DNA of 64,000 bases from Lentzea tibetensis (GCF_007845675.1 NZ_VOBR01000011.1:86682-150681), one strand, 5' to 3'; positions 32,152-40,842 are shown, counted from the stretch's first letter. Notes: generated by a model not told the origin, from the letters alone. Translations and numbers: made by a program.

Positions 32152-32763
32152 CTAGTCGCACTTCCGCCAGTCGAGGTGGTAGGTGGCGCTGAGGTCAGGG
32201 CTCATCGTGATCGCGCTGAGCTCGGTCGTAGCGGCCTTGTTGACGCGGGTTTCGGTGTTCACGTTGAGGTTCCACGACTGACCGCACGGCGGGTAGAAGA
32301 TCTGGTCCGGGTTGGCGGTGTCGGTGGTGTTCCACTTGTCGTTCAGCGGGCCCTTGAACGTGTGCGTCATTGGCAGGGTGGACGGTGATCCCGCGAAGTA
32401 GTAACTGCCGCGCAGCACCGCGTTCGCGCCCTGCAGGATCTTCGCGGATCCGTGGTGCTCGACCTTCGAGATGCCCCACGTGTACTCGGCGGGGTACTTG
32501 AACCGCACGTTGATCTGGCAGTTCTTGCGGAACTCGGTGGGCGTCGCTCCGGAGCCCGCTCGTGCCTGGAAGTTGCTGTACGCCACCGTGAACGCCGAGT
32601 TGCCCTTGGCCATCGCGACCGAGGCCGTCTTCGCGGCGCACCCGGACCCGTTGACCGCCACGAGCTCGACGGAGACGGACGGGGGTGGGGGGACCGCACC
32701 GGCGGTGCTCGGCGGGAGGATCGCCGACAACGCCAATGCCACAACCGTCATCGTGCCCAGCAT
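32152..32763 (-). CDS. Secreted DUF4360-type protein
   Basis: The 203-residue protein has a Sec signal peptide (MLGTMTVVALALSAILPP with a cleavage site near AGAVPPPP) and a beta-rich domain. GSGCAAKTASVAMAKGNSAF, FRKNCQINVRFKYPAEYTW and PCGQSWNLNVNTETRVN are the hallmarks I associate with DUF4360, a family of exported proteins of fungi and actinobacteria with conserved cysteines and no known function. ATG at 32763 is preceded by AAAGG. A strong terminator separates it from the convergent upstream gene. Confidence 0.75.
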   Translation of the reverse strand: MLGTMTVVALALSAILPPSTAGAVPPPPSVSVELVAVNGSGCAAKTASVAMAKGNSAFTVAYSNFQARAGSGATPTEFRKNCQINVRFKYPAEYTWGISKVEHHGSAKILQGANAVLRGSYYFAGSPSTLPMTHTFKGPLNDKWNTTDTANPDQIFYPPCGQSWNLNVNTETRVNKAATTELSAITMSPDLSATYHLDWRKCD

Positions 32764-33259
32764 GAAGGACCTTTCTGTCCGTACTGCGCGACGGCGGCAC
32801 GGCACCCTACAGCGGCGGGGCGAGTTTCGTCCCGTTGCGATCCCCGTGTGGACATCCGAATGTTGTTGTGGGTGAACGAAATTGGTTGAGCTCGACCCGG
32901 AACTGGCATACCGGATGGTGTTCGGGCACCGGCTCGGGGTAAGAAGTCCCGTGCCCCGCCTCACGCGCGCTTTCCTCCGCCCGTCGTATCTTTCGTGCCA
33001 TCCGTCGCGCTACTCCTGCCTTCCGGCGCGCGGGGTGTCCGTTCGGTCGCCGTGCGTGGTGCGTTCGGGGCACCCTGGGGGGCGGCGGCCGGGAGCAGTG
33101 GATCTGTCCGGGCGCCGACCTGATCAGGTGCTTCGGGCACGGGTCTCTGGTGGATACCTGGCGGACTCGATCTTCGCCGGTATTCTTGATCAGGTGCAAC
33201 GCTGACGCCCTGTCGAGCGATGAGAGTGCCAGTGACCCAATGCTGCTGGTAGGAGCGCG
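32764..33259. other. Intergenic region with no supported gene
   Basis: Nearly 500 bp between the DUF4360 gene (leftward) and the PP2C gene (rightward). Open frames here lack family likeness and third-position G/C bias. I note TAGGGT on the minus strand (32804-32809) as a possible -10 for the DUF4360 gene, TATTCT (33181-33186) as a possible weak -10 for the phosphatase gene, and a direct repeat TGATCAGGTGC at 33121-33131 and 33187-33197, the first copy lying in the palindrome CCTGATCAGG (33119-33128). The repeat could be a regulator site. Confidence 0.5.
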
Positions 33260-34051
33260 ATGACACTGGTGCGGTGCGGTACCGCTACGTCCACCGGCCT
33301 GGTGCGCGACACGAACGAGGACAACATGTTCGCCGGCGAACGAATCTTCGTCGTAGCGGACGGGATGGGCGGCCACGCGGCCGGCGAGGTGGCGAGCGCG
33401 CTCGTCGTCGACCGGCTGAGGGCCCTCGACGAGCGTGGTGAGCTGGGGCTGGACGACATCAGGACCGAGTTGGCGGCGGCCAACCAGGAGATGCTGGCGG
33501 ACGTGTCACCCGAGCACGGCGGCATGGGCACGACGGTGTCGGGCATCGCGCTGCTGGAGGTCGACGGCACGCCGCACTGGATCGTGTTCAACATCGGCGA
33601 CTCGCGGGTCTACCGGTTCGCCGACGACGAGCTGGCCCGGTTGACCGTCGACCACTCCGAGGTCGAGGAGCTGGTCGCGCAGGGGCTGCTGACGCCGGAG
33701 CAGGCGCTGCTCTACCCGCGGCGCAACATCGTGACCCGTGCGCTCGGCACGTCGATGTCGCCCGAGCCGGACCAGTGGGTGTTCCCCGCGCGGCCCGGCG
33801 AGCGGTTCGTCGTGTGCACGGACGGACTGACGAACGAGATCTCGGACGGCGTGATCGCCGAGGTCATGCGAGGTGAAGAGGACGCGGTGGACGCGGCGGA
33901 CGTGCTGGTGCGGCTCGCGGTCGCCGCAGGTGGGCGGGACAACGTGACCACGGTCGTCGTCGACCTCGTGGACGTGGAAGTGAGCGCGGAAGTGGATGTG
34001 GATGTGGACGCCGAGGTGCTCGTCGAGGACAACGCCGCGGGAAACACGTGA
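33260..34051 (+). CDS. PP2C-family Ser/Thr protein phosphatase
   Basis: The 263-residue soluble protein has every PPM/PP2C metal-site motif: GLVRDTNEDN, VVADGMGGHAAGE, FNIGDSRVYRF, VCTDGLTNEISD and GGRDNVTTVVVDL. Unlike PstP of mycobacteria it has no membrane helix; the tail is a Val/Asp/Glu-rich stretch (SAEVDVDVDAEVLVEDNA). It should dephosphorylate phospho-Ser/Thr with Mn/Mg. Its stop overlaps the ATG of a 42-codon FHA-like gene (TGATG), which in turn overlaps a kinase-like gene, so the three are coupled and probably form one signalling unit. Confidence 0.9.
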   Translation: MTLVRCGTATSTGLVRDTNEDNMFAGERIFVVADGMGGHAAGEVASALVVDRLRALDERGELGLDDIRTELAAANQEMLADVSPEHGGMGTTVSGIALLEVDGTPHWIVFNIGDSRVYRFADDELARLTVDHSEVEELVAQGLLTPEQALLYPRRNIVTRALGTSMSPEPDQWVFPARPGERFVVCTDGLTNEISDGVIAEVMRGEEDAVDAADVLVRLAVAAGGRDNVTTVVVDLVDVEVSAEVDVDVDAEVLVEDNAAGNT

Positions 34052-34179
34052 TGGTCTTAGTCGACGTCAGGTCGAAGAACGGTATTAACATGACGCGAAC
34101 AGGTCGGTCATCGAAGGTGACCGACGCGCGGGTGAAGCTCAGCGAGGACGCGTACTTCAGCTACGAGGTGGGCGAATGA
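34051..34179 (+). CDS. 42-residue FHA-domain-like microprotein
   Basis: Between phosphatase and kinase genes lies an open frame that begins with ATG overlapping the phosphatase stop (TGATG, 1 bp) and ends with TGA overlapping the kinase ATG (ATGA). The product starts MVLVDVRSKNGINMTRTGRS and ends in EDAYFSYEVGE. The opening matches the second half of FHA domains, in which (L/V)xDxxSxNGTxxN is the most conserved segment and is followed by strands ending in a (D/E)GDxxxxG-like turn. The first half, with the phosphothreonine-binding Arg and Ser, is absent. It is either a relic of a full FHA gene or a coupled small protein. Confidence 0.55.
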   Translation: MVLVDVRSKNGINMTRTGRSSKVTDARVKLSEDAYFSYEVGE

Positions 34180-35567
34180 CCGAGGGCTTACCGGAGATCG
34201 CCGGTTTCCGTTACGTCCAACGGCTAGGCAGAGGTGGGTGCTCGAGCGTCCACCTGTTCCACGACGCGGGATCCGATCGCAACGTCGCGGTGAAGGTGCT
34301 GGACGACCCGGCGCTGCCTCCGTTGTTGCGCGAGCGGTTCGTCGCCGAGGCCAGGGCGGCGGCGGTGCTGGGCAACCACAGCAACGTCGTCACGGTGTAC
34401 CAGGCCGGTGAGACGCGCGAGGGCCAGCTCTACGTCGCGATGCGGTACTGCCCCAATCCGGATCTCGGCAGGCTCGTCGCGAACACGCCGCTGCCCGCGG
34501 ACAGCGTGCTCGCCGTCGGTGTGCAGATCGCCGGTGCGGTGCAGGCGGCGCACGAGATGCGCGTGCTGCACCGGGACATCAGGCCGGCCAACATCCTCGT
34601 CGACGAGAACCGCAAGCCGTGCCTCACCGGTTTCGGCATCGCGGGCCAGCTCGCCACTCGACAAACCAAGAGGGACGCGTTGCTGTCCGTGCCGTGGTCG
34701 GCACCCGAGGTGATCAGGCCGACCGGAGCGACCGGTGCGAACGGCGTGTCCGCCGAGGTGTTCTCGCTCGGCGCGACGCTGTGGCACCTGCTGGCCGGGC
34801 ACTCGCCGTTCGTCGTGCCGCACGGCGACAACACGCGTTCGGTGATCGAGGCGCGCATCCTGCACGGCAGCCCGCGGCCGACCGGACGCGCGCCGAGGTC
34901 GATGGAGGAGCTGCTGCGCCGCGCGATGGCGCCGAACCCGCTCGCCAGGCCGAGGTCCGTCGGCGAGTTCGCCGCGGAGCTCCAGGCGGTCCAGCGCGAG
35001 CTGAGCGGCACCACCACGCCGTTCGTGTCCGATGTGGACCCGGTCCCGCTCGTGGAACCCTCGCGTCTCAAGGCCTCGACGCCTATCTTCATCGCGCAAC
35101 CACCGATCCCGGTCGTGCACGCGAAGGGAGAAGCGATGGCCGCTCGCGAGGAGAAGCCGCAGCGCCGCACCCGCTGGCCCGTGTACGCGGGCGCGAGCGC
35201 GGCCGGTGTCGCCGCGGTCACCGTCGGCGTGATCCTGTTGTCCGGCAACGGTGCCTCGTCGGGGAACTCACCCGCCATCGACTCGGGCGCGCAGCCGAAC
35301 GCGGCCGTGGACAGCACCGCGCCCGGCAAGCCCGCCATCACCTCGACCAGGCTCGGCGCGGGCACGTTGCGCTTCACCTGGACGTACGCGAACCAGGAGC
35401 CGACGGACACGTTCACCTGGCGCACCACGGACGAGCTGAAGACCGGCACCGCCACCGCACCGACACTCGACCTCGCCGCGACCGGCGCGCTGTGCATCGA
35501 GGTGAAGGTGGTGCGCGCGGACGGCACCACGTCCGCCGACTGGTCGCCAGAGGGCTGCGGATCCTGA
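34176..35567 (+). CDS. Membrane Ser/Thr kinase-like protein with GFG in place of DFG
   Basis: The 463-residue protein is a PknB-type kinase domain (about 8-280), a proline-rich juxtamembrane part, one transmembrane helix (about 334-354) and a small extracellular fibronectin-III-like domain. Seen residues: glycine loop GRGGCSSV, Lys40 in VAVKVL, Glu58, and HRDIRPAN with catalytic Asp134 and Asn139. Two key positions differ: Arg136 replaces the usual Lys, and the metal-binding DFG is GFG (Gly152, codon GGT at 34629). APE is present as SAPEV. Loss of the DFG Asp suggests a pseudokinase or an unusual Mg-independent kinase, as known for CASK, which also has GFG. Coupled to the FHA-like micro-gene by ATGA. 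Confidence 0.85.
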   Translation: MTEGLPEIAGFRYVQRLGRGGCSSVHLFHDAGSDRNVAVKVLDDPALPPLLRERFVAEARAAAVLGNHSNVVTVYQAGETREGQLYVAMRYCPNPDLGRLVANTPLPADSVLAVGVQIAGAVQAAHEMRVLHRDIRPANILVDENRKPCLTGFGIAGQLATRQTKRDALLSVPWSAPEVIRPTGATGANGVSAEVFSLGATLWHLLAGHSPFVVPHGDNTRSVIEARILHGSPRPTGRAPRSMEELLRRAMAPNPLARPRSVGEFAAELQAVQRELSGTTTPFVSDVDPVPLVEPSRLKASTPIFIAQPPIPVVHAKGEAMAAREEKPQRRTRWPVYAGASAAGVAAVTVGVILLSGNGASSGNSPAIDSGAQPNAAVDSTAPGKPAITSTRLGAGTLRFTWTYANQEPTDTFTWRTTDELKTGTATAPTLDLAATGALCIEVKVVRADGTTSADWSPEGCGS

Positions 35568-35574
35568 GTCCGAA

Positions 35575-36315
35575 GTGGACGGAATCGAGGTTCGGGACGA
35601 GGACGGCGTCGCCGTCGTCCGGCTGAACCACGGTCCGGTCAACGCGCTCGACCTCGAACTGCTCACGGCGCTCCCCGTCGCGCTGGCGTCGGTCGCCGAC
35701 GCGCGGGCCGTCGTGCTCACCGGAGCCGGCCGCTGCTTCTCGGCGGGCGTCGACCTGAAGCGGATCGTCGACGGGGGACCGCCGTACGTCGCGGAGTTCC
35801 TGCCCGCGCTGAGCACCGCGGTGCTCGCTGTCTTCGACCACGCGCGCCCGACGGTCGCCGCGGTCAACGGCCACGCGCTGGCGGGCGGCTGCGTCCTGGC
35901 CGCGGCCTGCGACGTGCGGCTGATGTCGGCCGGCACCATCGGGCTCACCGAACTGGCCGCCGGAGTTCCGTTTCCCACCGTGCCGCTGGAGGTCGTGAGG
36001 CACGTGGTGCGACCGGACAACCTCATGCTCACCGCTCGCACCATCGGCCCCGCCGACGCGGTCGCGCTCGGCCTGGCCGACGAGGTGGTGGAGCCCGCCG
36101 AGCTGATCGGCAGGGCCGTCGAACGGGCGAGGGAACTGGCTGCGACGCGGCCGGAGGTGTATGCACTGAGCAAACAACAGCTGCACCGCCCCACGAGGGA
36201 ACGGATCGAGGCGCGCCGGCCGCTCGACGATCCGGGGGTGCGGGAGATGTGGAGTTCCCCGGCCACCCACGAGGTGCTCCGGCACTTCCTGGCGTCGCTC
36301 ACCAGCCGTCGCTGA
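35575..36315 (+). CDS. Enoyl-CoA hydratase/isomerase family protein
   Basis: The 246-residue crotonase-fold protein shows VAVVRLNHGPVNALD, the first oxyanion-hole segment AVVLTGAGRCFSAGVDLKRI and the second NGHALAGGCVLAAACDVRLM, then GLTELAAGVPFP where the catalytic Glu of hydratases is expected. It should act on acyl-CoA thioesters; the reaction is not fixed by these motifs. GTG start only 7 bp after the kinase-like gene, so it may be read from the same mRNA, although a functional link is not obvious. Confidence 0.85.
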   Translation: MDGIEVRDEDGVAVVRLNHGPVNALDLELLTALPVALASVADARAVVLTGAGRCFSAGVDLKRIVDGGPPYVAEFLPALSTAVLAVFDHARPTVAAVNGHALAGGCVLAAACDVRLMSAGTIGLTELAAGVPFPTVPLEVVRHVVRPDNLMLTARTIGPADAVALGLADEVVEPAELIGRAVERARELAATRPEVYALSKQQLHRPTRERIEARRPLDDPGVREMWSSPATHEVLRHFLASLTSRR

Positions 36316-36364
36316 CCGACCGGCATACTGGGGTGCCTCAACCGTCCGGTGTGGAGGTCTCGAA

Positions 36365-37720
36365 GTGACGGTGCGCGGTGTGGTCGCGGCGGGTCATCCG
36401 CTGACGGCGAAGGCCGGAGCCGACGTGTTGCGCGCCGGTGGCAACGCCGTGGACGCGGCGGTCGCGGCGGTGCTCGCGTCCTGCGTCACGGAACCGCTGC
36501 TCACCGGCCTCGGCGCCAGCGGCTACATGCTCATCTCCCCGCCCGGCCAGGAGCCGGTGCTGCTCGACTTCTCCGCCGAGGCGCCCGGCCGGGGCATCGA
36601 CGTGGCGTCCAGGGCGCCGCTCATCCCGTTCGTCGTGAACTTCGGTGACGCGGACCAGACGTTCCACGTCGGCGCGTCGTCGTGCGCCGTCTACGGCGTG
36701 CCCGCCGGGGTCGAGGCGGCCGCGAAGACGTTCGGCAGCACCCCGTTGCACGAGCTGGTGCGTCCCGCCGTGCGGCTGGCCCGCGAGGGCGTGCGGGTGA
36801 ACAAGCAGCAGGCGTACGTGTTCTCGCTGATCGGGTCGATCGTGGGCCGTCACCCGGTCGAGGGCGACCTGCTGCACGAGCACGAGCTCGCGGAGACGCT
36901 GGCGCGGCTCGGGAACGACGGCGCGGAGCCGTTCTACACCGGCGACATCGGCCACGCGATCGCCGACGAGGTGCTCGAGCACGGCGGCATGATCAGCCGC
37001 GCGGACCTGGAGGCCTACCGGGTCGTGCCGCGCACGCCGATGAAGGTGACCTACCGGGGCCGCGACGTCTACACGAACCCGCCGCCGAGCGCAGGCGGCG
37101 AGCTGCTGGCGCACGCGCTGGAGCTGCTGCCCGAACGGCCGGGCCCGACGGCGCTGGCGAAGGCCATGGTCGCCGCGACGGTGAACCGGCTCGGCTCCAC
37201 CACGCACATCTCGGTGCTCGACGCTCAGGGCATGGCGTGCACGGTGACCTGCACGAACGGTGAGGGATCCGGTGTGGCCGTGCGCGGAACCGGCGTGCAC
37301 GTGAACAACATGATGGGAGAGGAGGACCTGTCGCCCGCCGGGTTCTTCACGCACCTCCCCGGCGACCGGCTGCCGTCGATGATGGCGCCGACGATCGTCA
37401 CCCGCGACGGCCAGCCGGAGCTGGTGCTCGGCTCGGCAGGGTCGAGCCGCATCTTCGGCGCGATCCTGCAGGTGATCGTGAACGTCATCGACCACGGCAT
37501 GCGCGTGCAGGACGCGGTCGACGCGCCCAGGCTGCACGCGCAGGGCGACCTCGTCTTCGTCGAACCCGGCGTGGACGTCACGGGACTCGGTGCGGTGCAG
37601 CGGTTCCGCGCGGCGAACATGTTCTTCGGCGGGTGCCAGGCGGTGGAGCGGGTCTGGTCCACCGGTGAGCTGATCGGTGGCGGCGACCACCGGCGCGGCG
37701 GCGTCGCGGTCACCGCCTGA
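36365..37720 (+). CDS. Gamma-glutamyltransferase family protein (no signal peptide)
   Basis: The 451-residue Ntn-hydrolase resembles gamma-glutamyltranspeptidase: GVVAAGHPLTAKAGADVLRA, GGNAVDAAVAAVLASCVTEP, GIGASGYM-like GLGASGYMLI, and the autoprocessing site STTHISVLDAQG, in which the second Thr would become the small-subunit N-terminal nucleophile; NPPPSAGGELLAH and LPSMMAPTIV follow the family pattern. Classical GGT is exported and longer; this one has no signal peptide and is short between the two halves, so it may be a cytosolic acylase-like relative. GTG start. It stands alone with 49 bp before and 50 bp after. Confidence 0.85.
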   Translation: MTVRGVVAAGHPLTAKAGADVLRAGGNAVDAAVAAVLASCVTEPLLTGLGASGYMLISPPGQEPVLLDFSAEAPGRGIDVASRAPLIPFVVNFGDADQTFHVGASSCAVYGVPAGVEAAAKTFGSTPLHELVRPAVRLAREGVRVNKQQAYVFSLIGSIVGRHPVEGDLLHEHELAETLARLGNDGAEPFYTGDIGHAIADEVLEHGGMISRADLEAYRVVPRTPMKVTYRGRDVYTNPPPSAGGELLAHALELLPERPGPTALAKAMVAATVNRLGSTTHISVLDAQGMACTVTCTNGEGSGVAVRGTGVHVNNMMGEEDLSPAGFFTHLPGDRLPSMMAPTIVTRDGQPELVLGSAGSSRIFGAILQVIVNVIDHGMRVQDAVDAPRLHAQGDLVFVEPGVDVTGLGAVQRFRAANMFFGGCQAVERVWSTGELIGGGDHRRGGVAVTA

Positions 37721-37770
37721 GCCACCGTAATTCGCTTGTCCCGGCCACAGGTCCGCGCTGCACTGTGGCG

Positions 37771-38982
37771 ATGGAGATCCGTTCCACGACCGACCAGGAC
37801 CTCGACGTCTTCGTCGACACGGTCCACGCGGCTTTCGGGCGCTTCCCGGAAACCCCGGCCGACGGCGGCGGGCTCTGGTGGTCGGCGCTCGAGATGGACC
37901 GCGGCCTGCTCGCCGTGACGGCGGACGGACGGCCCGTCGGCACGGCCGCCGCGTACTCCTTCGAGCTGACCCTGCCCGGTGAGGCCATCGTCCCGGCCGC
38001 CGGGGTGAGCGCCGTCGGCGTCCTGCCGTCGCACCGGCGCCAGGGCGTGCTCAGCGCGCTGATGCGGTATCAGCTCACCGAGCTGCGGGCCCGCGGTGAG
38101 TTCCTCTCCGTGCTGCTGGCCTCCGAGGCCCGGATCTACGGCAGGTTCGGCTACGGACCGGCAACCTGCACGCAACGGCTCACGGTGCAGCGCCACCAGG
38201 CCTCCTTCGCCCGTCCGCGCGGAACGGCCGACGCACCGGACACCGGCTCGGTCGAGCTGCTGCGGCGTGCCGAATGCGGCGTGATCCTGGAAGAGGTCTA
38301 CGACCGGTACCGCCGCGCGCAGCCCGGCGCGCTGTCCCGGCCGCACCGCTGGTGGGCATCGGGCGCGGGGCAGCCTCCGGTCACTCCGGCACCGCGCTAC
38401 GTCGCCGTCCACCGCGACGCCGGCGGCGTCCCGGACGGGTACGCCAGCTACTCGCTCGGCGAGTCCGGCACCCTGACGGTCGACGAGACCATCGCCACCG
38501 ACGACGCCGTCTCCACGGCACTGGCCCGGTTCGTGCTCGACCACGATCTGGTCACCCAGGTCGTGTTCAAGCACGTCTCGCCCGACCACCCGCTGCGCTG
38601 GCAGCTCGCGGACTTCCGCGCCGGCCAGATGACCGACGACGACTGGCTCTGGGTGCGACTGCTGGACGTCCCGCGTGCGCTGACCGCGCGCGGCTGGTTC
38701 ACCGACGGCGAGCTCGTGCTCGACGTCGACGACCCGTTCCTCGGCGAGCACGGCCGCTACCTGCTGACCGTTCGGGACAGCAAGGCCGAGTGCGTGCCGA
38801 CGGACCGGGATCCCGACCTGTCACTGGACGTGCGCGACCTGGGCTCGGTCTACCTCGGCGGCACCGCCCCGAGCACGCTCGTGCGCGCCGGGCACATCCG
38901 GGCCCACCGCTCAGGCGCGGCCACCGTCGCGGACGCGCTCTTTCGCGCTGAGCGCGCCCCGCACTGCCTGCACTGGTTCTGA
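37771..38982 (+). CDS. Eis-family GNAT acetyltransferase
   Basis: The 403-residue protein has the three-part Eis layout: an N-terminal GNAT domain with VSAVGVLPSHRRQGVLSALM (acetyl-CoA loop RRQGVL), ARIYGRFGYGPAT, a second GNAT-like domain, and a C-terminal SCP2-like domain whose terminal carboxylate closes the active site (ends HCLHWF). Eis proteins acetylate many amines, including aminoglycosides and proteins. ATG 37771 is preferred; the GTG at 37765 two codons upstream is possible. No clear Shine-Dalgarno. Probably monocistronic. Confidence 0.85.
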   Translation: MEIRSTTDQDLDVFVDTVHAAFGRFPETPADGGGLWWSALEMDRGLLAVTADGRPVGTAAAYSFELTLPGEAIVPAAGVSAVGVLPSHRRQGVLSALMRYQLTELRARGEFLSVLLASEARIYGRFGYGPATCTQRLTVQRHQASFARPRGTADAPDTGSVELLRRAECGVILEEVYDRYRRAQPGALSRPHRWWASGAGQPPVTPAPRYVAVHRDAGGVPDGYASYSLGESGTLTVDETIATDDAVSTALARFVLDHDLVTQVVFKHVSPDHPLRWQLADFRAGQMTDDDWLWVRLLDVPRALTARGWFTDGELVLDVDDPFLGEHGRYLLTVRDSKAECVPTDRDPDLSLDVRDLGSVYLGGTAPSTLVRAGHIRAHRSGAATVADALFRAERAPHCLHWF

Positions 38983-39000
38983 TCGCGGCCGGATGTCCGG

Positions 39001-39621
39001 TCAGGCCGGGCGGGTGATCGCGGCGAACATGAGGCCGCGGATCTCGGCGGCGATCTCGTCGACGTCGAGTGGCGGGTCGTGCGCCTGCCACTCGCGCAGC
39101 AGTCCGGTGACGGCGCCGACGAGCGCGATCGCGGTGAGCCGGTAGCTGCGGTCCGGCGCGACGCCCTGCGCCGCCGCGTGCCTGGCCTCGGCCTCGATGA
39201 ACTCCGCCCAGCGCACGACCCAGCGCAGGTGCTGGCGCTCCAGGTCGGCGTTCACCCCGACCGCCTCGACGTAGTTCAGCCGCGGCAGCCGGGGATCGGA
39301 CGTCACGCTCGCGACGAACGCGTCGAGCAGGGTCGCGATGCGGGTCGCGGCGTCCGCGTCGCCGAGTCCGGCCAGCGCGTCGGTGACCCGTTGCAGCGCC
39401 AGCGAGTTGATCAGGTCGTGCAGCACCAGGAGCACCTGCTCCTTGCTGTCGAACTCCTCGTAGAAGTTCCGCGTGGAGACCCCGGCCTCGGCGCACAGCT
39501 GGGAGATCTTGGTCTGCGCGAACCCCGTCGTGGTGAAGAGCTGGAGCGCGGCCCGCAGCAGCTTCTCGCGGCGCTCGGCACGGCGTTGCTCGGCCGCGAC
39601 ACCGCCGTACGACCGGCCCAC
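39001..39621 (-). CDS. TetR/AcrR-family transcriptional regulator
   Basis: The 206-residue protein has an N-terminal TetR DNA-binding domain (RREKLLRAALQLFTTTGFAQ, ISQLCAEAGVSTRNFYEEF) and a helical C-terminal domain of the TetR_C type. GTG start. It is divergent from a secreted lipase gene, with a 96-bp region between them that contains an inverted repeat; the simplest reading is that it represses the lipase gene and itself. Confidence 0.85.
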   Translation of the reverse strand: MGRSYGGVAAEQRRAERREKLLRAALQLFTTTGFAQTKISQLCAEAGVSTRNFYEEFDSKEQVLLVLHDLINSLALQRVTDALAGLGDADAATRIATLLDAFVASVTSDPRLPRLNYVEAVGVNADLERQHLRWVVRWAEFIEAEARHAAAQGVAPDRSYRLTAIALVGAVTGLLREWQAHDPPLDVDEIAAEIRGLMFAAITRPA

Positions 39622-39637
39622 GGGTTACCTCCATCTG

Positions 39638-39659
39638 GTAATGGGGATTGTCAGATTAC
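39638..39659. promoter_or_regulatory. Candidate TetR operator between tetR and lipase genes
   Basis: GTAAT (39638-39642) and ATTAC (39655-39659) form an inverted repeat over 22 bp, flanked by two copies of CATCTGG (one beginning at 39632, one at 39662). The placement between the divergent regulator and lipase genes fits an operator; the arms are short. Confidence 0.45.
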
Positions 39660-39717
39660 GTCATCTGGGCCTACATTGCGAAAACGGCGGTTACCACACT
39701 GTTTCCGGGAGGCAACG

Positions 39718-40842
39718 ATGCCGAGCCGAGCCGTCACGTCCCTGCTCGCCGCGGTCCTGATCACCAGCGCGGTCGTCCCCGCTGCACAGGCGGCGGCACC
39801 GGGTGACGTGATCAGCAGCAGTCACGTCACGCTCCCGCTGTTCCCGGTTCCGGTGAACGCGCGGCAGATCCTCTACCGCTCGACCTCGGCCACGGGTGCG
39901 GCGAACACCGTGTCCGGCATCGTGCTCGAGCCACCGAAGCCGTGGACGGGGGCCGGTCCGCGCCCGGTCGTCGCCTACGCGATGGGCACCCAGGGCCTCG
40001 CGGACGAGTGCGCGCCGTCGAACCAGCTGCGCAAGGGCAGCGAGGTCGAGATCGCGTTCCTCGTGCAGGCCGTGCAGAAGGGCTGGGCCGTCGCGGTCAC
40101 CGACTACGAGGGCCTCGGCACGCCGGGGACGCACACCTACGCCGTCGGCCAGTCCGAGGGCCGCGCGCTGCTCGACGTCGCCCGCGCCGCGACCAGCCTG
40201 CTGAACGTGGCCAAAGCGCCGATCGGCGTGTTCGGCTACTCGCAGGGCGGGCAGGCCGCCTCGTTCGCCGGCGAGCTGTGGGCCCGCTACGCGCCGGAGC
40301 TGAACGTCGTGGGCGTCGCGGAGGGCGGCGTGCCCGCCGACCTCGCCGAGGTGGCCGCGTTCAACGACGGCAACGCGGGCTCGGGTCTCGTGTTCGGTGC
40401 CGCGGCCGGCTACGCGACCGCGTACCCCGAGCTCCCGCTCACCGACGTGCTGAACGCCCGCGGCCGCGCGGTGATCGAGCGGGTCAAGGAGTCCTGCGTG
40501 GTCGAGCTGGCGCTGACCGCGCCGTTCACCCGGCTCAACGACCTGACGACGACACCGGACGTGATCAAGGACCCGCGCTGGCAGGCCAGGCTCGCGGAGA
40601 ACCGGCTCGGCACGGTGAAGCCCGCCGCGCCGGTGTACCTCTACCACGGCACGGTCGACGAGCTGATCCCGTTCTCCGTCGGGCGCGGGCTGCGCGACCG
40701 GTACTGCGCGCGGGGCGCGACCGTGCAGTGGACCGCACTGCCGCTCGCCGGGCACATCGGCGCGATCAGCGCGTGGGGGACCAACGCGCTGAACTGGCTC
40801 GGCGACCGCTTCGCGGGCAAGCAGGCCACGTCGAACTGCTAG
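39718..40842 (+). CDS. Secreted lipase (LIP family, alpha/beta hydrolase)
   Basis: The 374-residue protein has a Sec signal peptide (SLLAAVLITSAVVPAAQAAA) and resembles secretory lipases of the Candida LipA/actinobacterial type: VVAYAMGTQGLADECAPS, AVTDYEGLGTPGTHTYAVG, the nucleophile elbow GVFGYSQGGQAA, the acid in YHGTVDELIPF and the His in LAGHIGAIS. Paired cysteines (for example CAPS, CVVEL, DRYCARG, SNC) could form disulfides. ATG follows GGGAGG. It probably hydrolyses esters outside the cell. The 3' end overlaps the convergent lysA gene by 4 bp. Confidence 0.9.
   Translation: MPSRAVTSLLAAVLITSAVVPAAQAAAPGDVISSSHVTLPLFPVPVNARQILYRSTSATGAANTVSGIVLEPPKPWTGAGPRPVVAYAMGTQGLADECAPSNQLRKGSEVEIAFLVQAVQKGWAVAVTDYEGLGTPGTHTYAVGQSEGRALLDVARAATSLLNVAKAPIGVFGYSQGGQAASFAGELWARYAPELNVVGVAEGGVPADLAEVAAFNDGNAGSGLVFGAAAGYATAYPELPLTDVLNARGRAVIERVKESCVVELALTAPFTRLNDLTTTPDVIKDPRWQARLAENRLGTVKPAAPVYLYHGTVDELIPFSVGRGLRDRYCARGATVQWTALPLAGHIGAISAWGTNALNWLGDRFAGKQATSNC

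Noticed and set aside
32882-33205. Possible 107-residue gene in the gap before the phosphatase gene
   Set aside because: Rich in Arg, Ser and Pro without a plausible fold, no Shine-Dalgarno, and codon third positions are not GC-biased as in neighbouring genes.
32961-33266. Possible 101-residue minus-strand gene in the same gap
   Set aside because: It would cover the promoter of the phosphatase gene and has shadow-like composition.
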